A DNA stretch of 64,000 nt from Lentisphaerota bacterium (GTDB taxonomy: Bacteria; Verrucomicrobiota; Lentisphaeria; Victivallales; Victivallaceae), in assembly GCA_015061815.1 (NCBI GenBank), contig SUVW01000003.1, positions 62,001 to 126,000 on the forward strand, given 5' to 3'. The position numbers and the translations under genes were made by a program. Shown piece by piece: positions 1 to 7,801 of this stretch (position 1 is the stretch's first letter; each line of letters starts with the position of its first letter). Under the pieces are notes generated by a model. The model saw only the letters and a program-made list of their open reading frames with translations. It was not told the DNA's origin and did not search any database.

Positions 1-1
1 C

Positions 2-1210
2 ATTGAAGAAAATGAGGTCCGCCCCGGTGAAGAAGATGACGATGCCCCGATCATCCGGCTGGTTTCCAAAATCATCATCGATGCCTACAAAATGCGGGCA
101 TCAGATATCCACCTCGAACCGATGGAAAAACGTTACCGCGTCCGTTACCGGATCGACGGCGCGCTCCGGGAGGTCGACGGGCCGCCGAAGTATCTGCAAT
201 CCAACTTCACCAGCCGTATGAAGATCATGGCGCATCTGGATATTACCGAAAAGCGCATCCCGCAGGACGGACGTATCCAGTTGTCGGTCGGCGACAAAGA
301 TATCGACTTGCGTGTGTCATCCATCCCGACTATTTTCGGCGAAAGTATCGTCATGCGTATTCTGGATAAGAGCAGTATCCAGCTCGACATTCCCCGGCTG
401 GGTTTTTACGCGGATGACCTGGAACTGGTAACTAAAATCATCAACTATCCGGACGGCATCTTTCTGGTGACCGGCCCGACCGGTTCGGGAAAAACCACCT
501 CTTTGTACGCGTTCCTGAATACGATCAACACCACTGCCAGAAAGCTTATCACCGTTGAGGACCCGATCGAGTATCAGCTGCCGGGTATCAATCAGGTGCA
601 GGTCGACCGGCATGTGGATATGACCTTCGCCGCCGCCCTGCGAAGCATGCTGCGTCAGGCGCCGAATATCATCATGGTCGGTGAGATCCGTGACTTGGAA
701 ACTGCCGAAATCGCTATCAACGCCGCTCTTACCGGTCACCTGGTCTTCAGTACTCTGCATACCAACGATGCTCCCGGTGCGGTGGCCCGTCTGGTGGATA
801 TGGGAGTAAAACCGTTTCTGGTGGCAACGGCTCTGCGCGCGGCGATGGCCCAGCGTCTTTTGCGCCGGGTCTGCAAAGAGTGCGCCGAACCGTACAACCC
901 CAGCGCAGCGGAAAAACGTATCCTCGGTCTTACCGATGAATATATCGCCAATCATAAATTCATCAAAGGCAAAGGCTGCCGCCACTGCGGATACACCGGT
1001 TACAAGGGCCGGGTGGGTATTTATGAGATATTCCTGATCACTGAAGATATCGCCCGGTTGATCTTTGCCAATGAAACCAGCGGTACTTTGCGATCCTTTG
1101 CCCGCCGTAACGGCATGAGAAGTTTGCGTGACGATGCCATCCGGAAGGCGGAAGCGGGCATTTCCACGCTGGAAGAGGTGATCTTTGTCACCATGCGCGA
1201 TGAAAACTAA
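2..1210 (+). CDS. GspE/PilB-type secretion ATPase, 5' end outside window
   Basis: Hexameric ATPase of a type II secretion or type IV pilus assembly machine, expected at the cytoplasmic face of the inner membrane. The reading frame is open from base 2, so the N-terminus lies upstream. Visible in order are the DAPIIRLVSKIIIDAYKMRA stretch and SDIHLEP, the Walker A GPTGSGKTT at about residue 158 of the visible part, the Asp-box/Walker B region IIMVGEIRDLETAEIAI, and a zinc-binding tetracysteine (CKEC, then CRHC) before the GRVGIYEI C-terminal block. A second GspE-like ATPase follows after a 28-bp gap, then a GspF homologue, so an operon is likely. GspE and PilB cannot be told apart here. It has the SDIHLEP block and C-terminal zinc site of GspE/PilB rather than PilT. 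Confidence 0.95.
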   Translation: MEENEVRPGEEDDDAPIIRLVSKIIIDAYKMRASDIHLEPMEKRYRVRYRIDGALREVDGPPKYLQSNFTSRMKIMAHLDITEKRIPQDGRIQLSVGDKDIDLRVSSIPTIFGESIVMRILDKSSIQLDIPRLGFYADDLELVTKIINYPDGIFLVTGPTGSGKTTSLYAFLNTINTTARKLITVEDPIEYQLPGINQVQVDRHVDMTFAAALRSMLRQAPNIIMVGEIRDLETAEIAINAALTGHLVFSTLHTNDAPGAVARLVDMGVKPFLVATALRAAMAQRLLRRVCKECAEPYNPSAAEKRILGLTDEYIANHKFIKGKGCRHCGYTGYKGRVGIYEIFLITEDIARLIFANETSGTLRSFARRNGMRSLRDDAIRKAEAGISTLEEVIFVTMRDEN

Positions 1211-1238
1211 CTGATCTTTGGAAAGAGGCTGTGACAAC

Positions 1239-2927
1239 ATGTTGGATATAGAAAGTTCGGCACTGATAGATTTACTGCGGGATTACCGTGCCGCCGGGAA
1301 TGAATCGCTGGCTTCCCATCTCAAAGAAATTGAGGAAGAGTGTGAAAATTCCGGCAAAAACGCCTTTGAAGTAATTGAAAACTTCGGTTTTTTCACCCGG
1401 CAGGAGATGCTTCAGGCGATGGCAGAGAATCTCGGTTCTTACATCTGGAACCCAAAAGCCAAAGATCTGGAGCGCGATCTGATAAAACTCATTGATGTGG
1501 ATACCGCCCGCACTTACGGAGTAATTCCGGTGGAAGATGACGGCGACAGTCTGCACATGGCCATGCGGCACCCGCTGGACTTCCAGCCGCAGGAGTCGCT
1601 TCGCTTCATTATCGGCAGAAACATCTTCCCGGTGATCTGCGATCCGGATCAGTTTGAAAGTGAACTTGACCGTTACTATCCGGAAAAAGAGGATACCGTC
1701 GATGACATTGTCGCCGAACTCGGCGAATTTGAGGTGGCAGAAGAGGATATCCCCGATGAAGATAAAGCCAACGAAATGCCGATCATCAAATTCGTGGATG
1801 TGATCATCCATCAGGCGATCAAGGATAAAGCTTCAGACATCCATTTTGAACCTTTTGAAAAGAATTTCCGTATCCGTTACCGCGTGGACGGAGCTCTTTA
1901 TGAGATGCCGGAACCTCCCCGCAGTCTGGCGACACCGGTCATCAGCCGTATAAAAATCATTTCCGGCTTGAATATTTCCGAACGCCGGCGCCCGCAGGAC
2001 GGACGTATCCAGTTGAAGTACAACGGCCGCCCGGTGGACTTGCGTGTATCCTGTCTGCCTACCAGTCACGGCGAATCAGTGGTGCTCCGTGTACTTGACC
2101 GGACAGTGGTGAATCTGCAGCTGGATTCTCTGGGTATCGGCGAAGACGTGCTGGAAAAATTGCGGGAGATCATCCATCTGCCCAACGGCATCCTGCTGGT
2201 GACCGGTCCGACCGGTTCAGGCAAAACCACCACGCTCTATTCAGCGTTGAGCGAAATCAACAAGATCGAAGATAAGATCCTGACCGCCGAAGACCCGGTG
2301 GAGTACGATATTGAAGGATTGGTACAGTGCCCGATCAATGATGCGGTGGGGATGACGTTCCAAAAAGCTCTGCGTGCCTTCCTCCGTCAGGACCCTGACC
2401 GTATCCTCGTCGGTGAGATCCGTGACTTTGAAACAGCCCAGATCGCAATCGAAGCATCGCTTACCGGACACTTTGTATTCAGTACCCTGCACACCAACGA
2501 TGCCGCCAGTACCATCACCCGTCTGATGGATATGGGGGTCGAACCGTTTTTGATCGCTTCATCTCTGGCCGGAGTGCTTGGACAGCGGCTTATCCGCCGG
2601 GTCTGCCCCCAGTGCAAAACCTATTACACTCCGACCGATGAAGACCTTGACCGGCTCAATCTGGAACGCGCCCAGGTGGAAGGAAAACAATTCTGTTACG
2701 GGCGCGGCTGTGAATTGTGCAGCAATACCGGTTACAAAGGACGGAAAGCTCTGACAGAATTGATGATCATCAATGATACGCTCCGGGATATGATCGCCGA
2801 CAGTGCCCCGGCCAATATCCTCGGCAGCAAAGCTTCGGAATTCGGCATGCGGACATTGCGTGAAGATGGTCTGCTGGCGATTTTCAACGGCGAAACAACT
2901 GTGGACGAAGTAGTCCGTTACACCTGA
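1239..2927 (+). CDS. GspE/PilB-type secretion ATPase, complete
   Basis: Second extension-type ATPase of the same machine, 562 residues, a normal length for GspE/PilB. I start at ATG 1239 because a GAAAGAGG ribosome-binding site lies 11 bases upstream; an in-frame TTG at 1218 is less likely. Residues 1-150 form the MshEN/T2SSE N-terminal domain. SDIHFEP, Walker A GPTGSGKTTTLY (about residue 323), ILVGEIRDFETAQIAIEA and a zinc tetracysteine (CPQC, CELC) follow. The Walker A, Asp-box and GHxVFSTLHTNDA blocks closely resemble the neighbouring gene, so the two look like paralogues, perhaps serving different substrates or forming a mixed ring. The downstream GspF homologue begins 34 bases after the stop. 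Confidence 0.95.
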   Translation: MLDIESSALIDLLRDYRAAGNESLASHLKEIEEECENSGKNAFEVIENFGFFTRQEMLQAMAENLGSYIWNPKAKDLERDLIKLIDVDTARTYGVIPVEDDGDSLHMAMRHPLDFQPQESLRFIIGRNIFPVICDPDQFESELDRYYPEKEDTVDDIVAELGEFEVAEEDIPDEDKANEMPIIKFVDVIIHQAIKDKASDIHFEPFEKNFRIRYRVDGALYEMPEPPRSLATPVISRIKIISGLNISERRRPQDGRIQLKYNGRPVDLRVSCLPTSHGESVVLRVLDRTVVNLQLDSLGIGEDVLEKLREIIHLPNGILLVTGPTGSGKTTTLYSALSEINKIEDKILTAEDPVEYDIEGLVQCPINDAVGMTFQKALRAFLRQDPDRILVGEIRDFETAQIAIEASLTGHFVFSTLHTNDAASTITRLMDMGVEPFLIASSLAGVLGQRLIRRVCPQCKTYYTPTDEDLDRLNLERAQVEGKQFCYGRGCELCSNTGYKGRKALTELMIINDTLRDMIADSAPANILGSKASEFGMRTLREDGLLAIFNGETTVDEVVRYT

Positions 2928-2961
2928 TTTCAAGCAGTATAACCAACAGGGAGATAAAAAA

Positions 2962-4215
2962 ATGCCTTTATTCACATATACCGCGATGGACGGTAACGGC
3001 AAAGAGCGCAAAGGTAAAATAGAATCTGCCAGCGAAGATGCCGCCGTAATTGAGTTACGGGCAAAAAATCTGTATGTCACCTCCATCCGGGTGGCGGTAA
3101 AAGCCCAAAAAGTCAAAAAGACCGCATCTTCCGGCGGCGGCGGATTCAATATGAATCTGGGGCCGGTGGTCATCAAACGCAAGGAGTTGACCGTTGTCAC
3201 CCGTCAGCTGGCGATCCTGCTGGCGGCCGGGCTGCCGCTGATACGTTCACTGCGGACACTGGAAAAGCAGGCGAAAAATCCTTCGGTGAAGATGGTTCTC
3301 GGAAAAACTTCCGACATCGTGGAGGGCGGTTCGACCTTTGCAGAGGCTTTGGCTCAAAGTCCGAAATCCTTTGACAAACTCTATTTGAATATGGTGCGGG
3401 CCGGTGAAGCATCCGGTGCGATGGAGGTCATCCTTGACCGTCTGGCCGGATTTATGGAAAAGGCCGCGCGCATTTCCGGAAAAGTGAAGTCCGCAATGAT
3501 CTATCCGTCAGTGATTTTAAGTATTTCAATTCTGGCGGTCGTCGGTTTGATGATCTTCATCGTGCCGAACTTCAGTAAAATATTTTCCGACTTGCTCGGT
3601 CCGGATGAACCGTTGCCGGGCATCACCACGTTTTTGATCAATTGTTCCAATTCAATGGTGGAAACCTGGTACTACTGGCTTATCGGCGTAGCGGTCATTA
3701 TCATATCTTTCAAAATCGCCGGCAAGATCCCGGCCGGTAAATACGGACTGGACTGGTGCAAATACAACATGCCGCTTTTCGGACCGATCATCGCCAAAAC
3801 TGCAGTATCCCGCTTCAGCCGGACCCTGGGAACACTGATGAGCTCCGGTGTGCCGGTATTAAGTGCATTGGCGATCGTTAAAGAGACCAGCGGCAACGAT
3901 GTGGTTTCCGGAGCAGTACAGCAGGTTTACGATGCGGTAAAAGAGGGCGAAGGCATCGCCGTTCCTCTGGGTAAAACCAAAGTCTTCCCGGAGATGGTGA
4001 TAAGTATGGTCGAGGTCGGCGAAGAGACCGGTAAACTGCCGGAAATGCTGGATAAAATCGCCAACACTTACGAGGAAGAAGTGGATAACGCGGTAAGCGC
4101 ATTGACCTCACTTATCGAACCGTTGATGATCGTGGGGCTGGCCGGTATCGTCGGTACGATCGTTATCGCGCTCTTCCTGCCCCTGACCAAGATCATCGAA
4201 AAGATGTCCGGCTAG
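2962..4215 (+). CDS. GspF/PilC-type inner-membrane platform protein
   Basis: Polytopic platform protein that couples the cytoplasmic ATPase to pseudopilus or pilus assembly. Its 417 residues match the family length. The MPLFTYTAMDGNGKERKGKI start is typical of PilC/GspF. Two T2SSF repeats are visible: about 80-200 (LLAAGLPLIRSLRTLEKQ) and 285-405 (FSRTLGTLMSSGVPVLSALA). Each is followed by hydrophobic helices (VILSISILAVVGLMIFIV and LIEPLMIVGLAGIVGTIVIA). An AGGGAGAT ribosome-binding site precedes ATG 2962. It follows the two ATPases in the same direction and is probably co-transcribed with them. No prepilin peptidase, secretin or PilT is visible in the window, so the rest of the machine is encoded elsewhere. 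Confidence 0.95.
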   Translation: MPLFTYTAMDGNGKERKGKIESASEDAAVIELRAKNLYVTSIRVAVKAQKVKKTASSGGGGFNMNLGPVVIKRKELTVVTRQLAILLAAGLPLIRSLRTLEKQAKNPSVKMVLGKTSDIVEGGSTFAEALAQSPKSFDKLYLNMVRAGEASGAMEVILDRLAGFMEKAARISGKVKSAMIYPSVILSISILAVVGLMIFIVPNFSKIFSDLLGPDEPLPGITTFLINCSNSMVETWYYWLIGVAVIIISFKIAGKIPAGKYGLDWCKYNMPLFGPIIAKTAVSRFSRTLGTLMSSGVPVLSALAIVKETSGNDVVSGAVQQVYDAVKEGEGIAVPLGKTKVFPEMVISMVEVGEETGKLPEMLDKIANTYEEEVDNAVSALTSLIEPLMIVGLAGIVGTIVIALFLPLTKIIEKMSG

Positions 4216-4230
4216 AGAGAAGCATGACAG

Positions 4231-4920
4231 ATGATTCGGGTGCTGGATATAGGCAACACCTTTACCCGCATTGCGTTGTGGGATGGTGAAAAATTCACGG
4301 ATATCATCCGGGTGCCGACAGAAAAACTGGAGTTGGATGCAGATGGCATACCGACAGCGGCAGCCTGTGTATGTCCGGCGGTCAAAGAGCGTCTGCAGCA
4401 TCTTGATATCGACTTTATTTCAGCTGCAGATCAGCACGGCAAGGTGGATTTTTCTCCGGTAGACTGCCGCACACTGGGAGCAGACCGGGTGGCCAATGCT
4501 GTGGCGGCGGCGGAATTTTTCCCTCTCCCGGCGATGGTAATTGATTGCGGAACAGCGATAACTTGCGAAGTCATTGACAAAGAGTGCCGCTTTGCCGGTG
4601 GTGCTATCGCCCCCGGACGGAAACTGATGCGTTCGATCCTGGCACAGGGAACAGCCCAACTGCCGGAAATCCCGGTAAGCACGGTTATCCCGACGGAAAT
4701 AGGACAAAACACCAGAGATGCGATAACCTTTGGTGTTGACAACGGTGCCATCGGTATTATCCGCCGCTGGATAGAGGTGGTGCAAAAAAAATATCCGGAT
4801 CTGACCCTCATCCTGACCGGGGGTGATGCCGGATTCTTTGCTCCGGCTTTACCGGAAGCAGTACTGACTGATGACAAATTCACTTTGCACGGGATACGTT
4901 TAGCGTGCAAAATATTATAA
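4231..4920 (+). CDS. coaX: Type III pantothenate kinase
   Basis: First step of coenzyme A synthesis: ATP-dependent phosphorylation of pantothenate by the ASKHA-fold type III enzyme, in the cytoplasm. Conserved family motifs are visible: DIGNT at residues 5-9, GADRVANAVAA, DCGTAIT and GGAIAPGRKLM. At 229 residues it is a little shorter than the usual 250-260, but all motifs are present. The start at 4231 puts MIRVLDIGNT at the N-terminus, as in the family; a nearby ATG at 4224 is out of frame. It follows the secretion genes by 15 bp and may be read through from them. A strong promoter for the next gene lies just after its stop. Confidence 0.93.
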   Translation: MIRVLDIGNTFTRIALWDGEKFTDIIRVPTEKLELDADGIPTAAACVCPAVKERLQHLDIDFISAADQHGKVDFSPVDCRTLGADRVANAVAAAEFFPLPAMVIDCGTAITCEVIDKECRFAGGAIAPGRKLMRSILAQGTAQLPEIPVSTVIPTEIGQNTRDAITFGVDNGAIGIIRRWIEVVQKKYPDLTLILTGGDAGFFAPALPEAVLTDDKFTLHGIRLACKIL

Positions 4921-4956
4921 AATTCAAATTTTTTCACTATTTCCGCATAATCCGGC

Positions 4957-4985
4957 TTGACATTGAAAAAATCCTCCGTTATATT
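4957..4985 (+). promoter_or_regulatory. Sigma-70-type promoter of the beta-helix gene
   Basis: TTGACA at 4957-4962 and TATATT at 4980-4985 with exactly 17 bp between. Transcription would start near 4992 and give a leader of about 60 bases before ATG 5055. Confidence 0.8.
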
Positions 4986-5054
4986 AACGGTTGAGGCTTG
5001 CAAGGATCTTATAAAATAATTGCTTCAGCCGGAAAATCAAATATGGGGGAAACG

Positions 5055-6376
5055 ATGAAAAAGTTTTTTTGACAGCATTGTTGGCATCTGCAACACTTGG
5101 TTCATTGATGGCGAAAGATATTTTCGTATCACTGTCAACCGGAAAAAACAAAAATGCCGGGACCAAAGAAGCCCCGTACAAAAATCTTTGGAAAGCTCTT
5201 GCAGTTGCCCAGGATAATGATGTCATTCATATCGCCGAAGGCAATTATCCCGGCAGAATGAAATGCGGCTGGTTCAAAATTGAAAAACCGGTTTCTCTTT
5301 TCGGCGGATATTCTTCGGATTTCACCCAGCGCGACCCGCTTAAATTCAAAACCATGTTTCAGCCTAAAAATGAAAACAATGACAAAAAATCCGGTGCTCT
5401 GGGCCTGCTGCATATCGAATTGGATAAGTCGCCGATGACCGCCCCCAAAGGCTTTCACATGGTCATTGACGGTATAATTTTCGATGATGGTTTTGCTTCA
5501 AGTTATCACGCGACCAAAGGCAAACCGGACGGATTTGATACCGGCATGTGGCTCGAAGGTCCCGCCTACAACAAAACTGCCGACAAGTTCCCCAGTGCCA
5601 ACCGTTACAGCATTTACACGGCAACCGCTTCTCGCGGAGATGGTACTCTGACTATAAGAAACTGTACTTTTGTCAACGGTTCAAACTACGCGGTAAATAT
5701 CAACTGGTACAAAGGCAAAGTTGCTGTTATCAACAACGTTTTCTGCAACAACCGTATGCTTTCGATCAATGTCACCTGTTCCAACGGCAGCGGCAAAATC
5801 GATTGGGAGTGTGCCAATAACACGATCCTTTTCACCTGGAGCCGTCTTAATGACCTCGCGGATATGGGCTTCGCCATCCGCAACAATACCAACTGCAACG
5901 CCGATATCCACAATAACATCATCGGTTTGAACGTACTGACCGGTTTTGACAATACCAAAGGCAACCCCAAACAGAAAACCACCAAACTGGATAACAACAT
6001 TTTTTTCCTGAACCGGGAATCTGATGTTCAGATGACCGTGTCACCTTCCATCGCAAAAGTGAAAGTTGACGGTTTTGAAGATCTCGAAGGCGTGGACGGC
6101 ATTGAATCCATCGAAGGCAATATCGATCTTAAAGATCCCTCTATCTTCAAAGGGCGTATCAATGCCCGGTATCTCAATGCGTTCCTTTCCATGAAATATT
6201 CCGAAAAGACCAAACTTGATCCGGGCAAATGCAATGCTCTGCGCAGTGTACTCGGTCTGCCTCTCCAGGGGACGATCACAACGACGTGCGACATGTATGC
6301 CAACCGTTATCCCTGGGAAGAAGCACTGAATCTTTTCGGCGCAGTCAAAGATTACGGCGCACAAATGCCCCAATAA
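5055..6376 (+). CDS. Secreted right-handed beta-helix protein, apparent frameshift in signal peptide
   Basis: Exported protein of about 440 residues with a DUF1565/parallel beta-helix pattern: DIFVSLSTGKNKNAGTKEAP near the N-terminus, repeated Asn-rich turns (INNVFCNN, ANNTILF, IHNNIIG, LDNNIFF) through residues 190-300. ATG 5055 reads MKKFF and then hits TGA. The continuing frame (from TTG 5069) reads TALLASATLGSLMAKD, the hydrophobic core and cleavage site of a signal peptide. One more T in the seven-T run at 5064-5070 would join the two into MKKFFLTALLASATLGSLMA. Either the run is miscalled, the gene is switched by slippage, or a weak TTG start is used. The ligand or substrate is not evident; such folds are often polysaccharide lyases or adhesins, but no catalytic motif is recognisable. 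Confidence 0.8.
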
Positions 6377-6394
6377 TAAAACAGGAGAAAAATC

Positions 6395-6664
6395 ATGGAC
6401 TTCAAAAAAATCATCGACACCTACATCAGCATCGTCAAAACAAAATACATTTGTTTTGAAGGTACCGCCACCCAACAGGAACTGCTCTATTATATCGCAG
6501 TCTGGGTCGCCGGCGCGATCGCTTTGGCAATCGTTTCCGTTATACTCGGAGTTATCGGACTTGGTTTCATCGGAGCAATTCTTTGCACTGTGTGGAATTT
6601 GGCGAACCTGCTGCCGGGTATTGGTACACTGGTGCGTTTTCTCAACTCCAGAAAAGCTGAATAA
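6395..6664 (+). CDS. Small membrane protein, DUF805-like remnant
   Basis: 89-residue protein 18 bases after the beta-helix gene and likely co-transcribed; an AGGAG ribosome-binding site precedes ATG 6395. Residues 20-33 (YICFEGTATQQELL) resemble the FsGRasRxEyW entry motif of DUF805 proteins. A long hydrophobic helix follows at 34-60 and a second at 60-83, ending NLLPGIGTLVRFLN, like the IP.lavtvRRLHD region of that family. It is shorter than usual DUF805 proteins, which have more membrane segments. Function unknown. The similarity is by eye and could be superficial. Confidence 0.75.
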   Translation: MDFKKIIDTYISIVKTKYICFEGTATQQELLYYIAVWVAGAIALAIVSVILGVIGLGFIGAILCTVWNLANLLPGIGTLVRFLNSRKAE

Positions 6665-6744
6665 TTGAGAAACGACTCTCACGCCCTTGCCGCTGATGAT
6701 AAATCAGCGGCAAGTGTAAATCAAACTATTCCGGGAAAGCTTTT

Positions 6745-7737
6745 ATGAAAAAAAAGATCAGATTTTTTGTACTTGTATTGACAGGGATCACTCTTGCCGG
6801 ATGCAATTGCGCCAATACCCATTATCCTGGACGGCATCTTGAACATGGCCCGAATCCGGATTCAACGGATGCATTTTTCTGCGTACTGGATTTTCTTTTG
6901 TTCCCGCCGGAAAATTGCGAACATCCTCAAACTGTCGTGGTAACAGCTCCGCCGCCGCCACCGCCGCCGCAACCGGTTGTAGTTGCTCCGCCGCCGCCAC
7001 CGCCGCAACCGGTAGTGGTTACTCCTCCTCCTCCGCCGCCGCCGCGTCCGGTAGTGGTTACTCCGCAGCCGGCAGTTGTGGCTCCGGTCCAGCAACAGGT
7101 GGTCGTTCAACAGCAAGTGGTCGTTCAGCAGAGTGCGCCGCAGGTAGTGGTCGTGGAAAAAGAAAAACCCCGTCCGGTCAGACCGGTGGTTGTCAAACCG
7201 CAGCCGGTAGTGAAGCCCAAACCGGTGGTTGTCAAGCCGCAGCCGGTAGTGAGACCCAAACCGGTGGTTGTCAAACCACAGCCGGTAGTGAGACCCAAAC
7301 CGGTGGTTGTCAAACCGCAGCCAATACCAAAACCCAAACCGGAAACTGTCTATAAACCGGTTGTATCCAGACCGTCAACCACCGTCAGCAGACCGTCAAC
7401 CACCGTCAGCAGACCGTCGACCACCGTCAGCAGACCGTCAACCACCGTCAGCAGACCGTCAACCACCGTCAGCAGACCGTCAACCACCGTCAGCAGACCG
7501 TCAACCACCGTCAGCAGACCGTCGACCACCGTCAGCAGACCGTCGACCACCGTCAGCAGACCATCAACCACCGTCAGCAGACCATCAAATGCAGCAGGTG
7601 TCAAACCAGCCAGAGCGACCTCTTTCGCGCCGGCGAAATCATCAAATGTAAACCCCAATGCTGTTTACCAGGTGAAATCATCCGGAACAACCAAACCGGC
7701 AGAAAAAAAGCAGCCTTTCAATGGGGCTGAATGGTGA
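6745..7737 (+). CDS. Proline-rich repeat lipoprotein
   Basis: 330-residue predicted lipoprotein with signal peptide and lipobox LAGC (Cys at about residue 19). After about 45 ordinary residues come polyproline blocks (runs of six to eight Pro separated by QPVVV or RPVVV). Four copies of a 13-residue PVVVKPQPVV(K/R)PK unit follow, then ten copies of STTVSRP and a short tail ending GAEW. Such a chain would be extended and could span the periplasm or project from the outer membrane, like TonB-type or stalk linkers. No binding domain is recognisable. The DNA repeats are in-frame (39 and 21 bp), so copy-number change would alter length without breaking the gene. The lipoprotein call is firm; the role is unknown. 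Confidence 0.88.
   Translation: MKKKIRFFVLVLTGITLAGCNCANTHYPGRHLEHGPNPDSTDAFFCVLDFLLFPPENCEHPQTVVVTAPPPPPPPQPVVVAPPPPPPQPVVVTPPPPPPPRPVVVTPQPAVVAPVQQQVVVQQQVVVQQSAPQVVVVEKEKPRPVRPVVVKPQPVVKPKPVVVKPQPVVRPKPVVVKPQPVVRPKPVVVKPQPIPKPKPETVYKPVVSRPSTTVSRPSTTVSRPSTTVSRPSTTVSRPSTTVSRPSTTVSRPSTTVSRPSTTVSRPSTTVSRPSTTVSRPSNAAGVKPARATSFAPAKSSNVNPNAVYQVKSSGTTKPAEKKQPFNGAEW
7183..7338 (+). repeat. Four tandem 39-bp repeats inside the lipoprotein gene
   Basis: Units at 7183-7221, 7222-7260, 7261-7299 and 7300-7338, each beginning CCGGTGGTTGTCAA and encoding a 13-residue PVVVKPQPVV(K/R)PK unit. The last unit has diverged. Confidence 0.9.
7371..7580 (+). repeat. Ten tandem 21-bp repeats inside the lipoprotein gene
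   Basis: Ten units of ACCGTCAACCACCGTCAGCA plus G, varying only at A/G and G/A positions, encode STTVSRP. Near-identity suggests recent expansion or homogenisation. Because of the repeats several other frames also stay open here; these are not genes. Confidence 0.95.
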
Positions 7738-7753
7738 AATTTCCGCTTTGACC

Positions 7754-7801
7754 GGGGCTGTTGCCAAACCTTAAAGCAAGGTGAGCAACGCCCCCTTTTT
7801 T
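7754..7801. terminator. Terminator between convergent genes, repeat family copy 1
   Basis: GGGGC-T-GTTGC pairs with GCAACGCCCC, with an inner ACCTT/AAGGT stem, followed by TTTTTT at 7796-7801. It sits between the lipoprotein stop (7737) and the stop of the minus-strand regulator (7800-7802). It is very similar to hairpins at 14524 and 23533. Confidence 0.85.

Noticed and set aside
317-1240. 307-codon minus-strand open frame over the first ATPase gene
   Set aside because: Shadow of a highly conserved plus-strand gene. The predicted protein has no recognisable domain and no ribosome-binding site.
7350-7658. Open frames on both strands over the 21-bp repeats, and possible CRISPR array
   Set aside because: Repeats are contiguous with no spacers and encode STTVSRP in the lipoprotein frame; other open frames follow from the repeat period being divisible by three.
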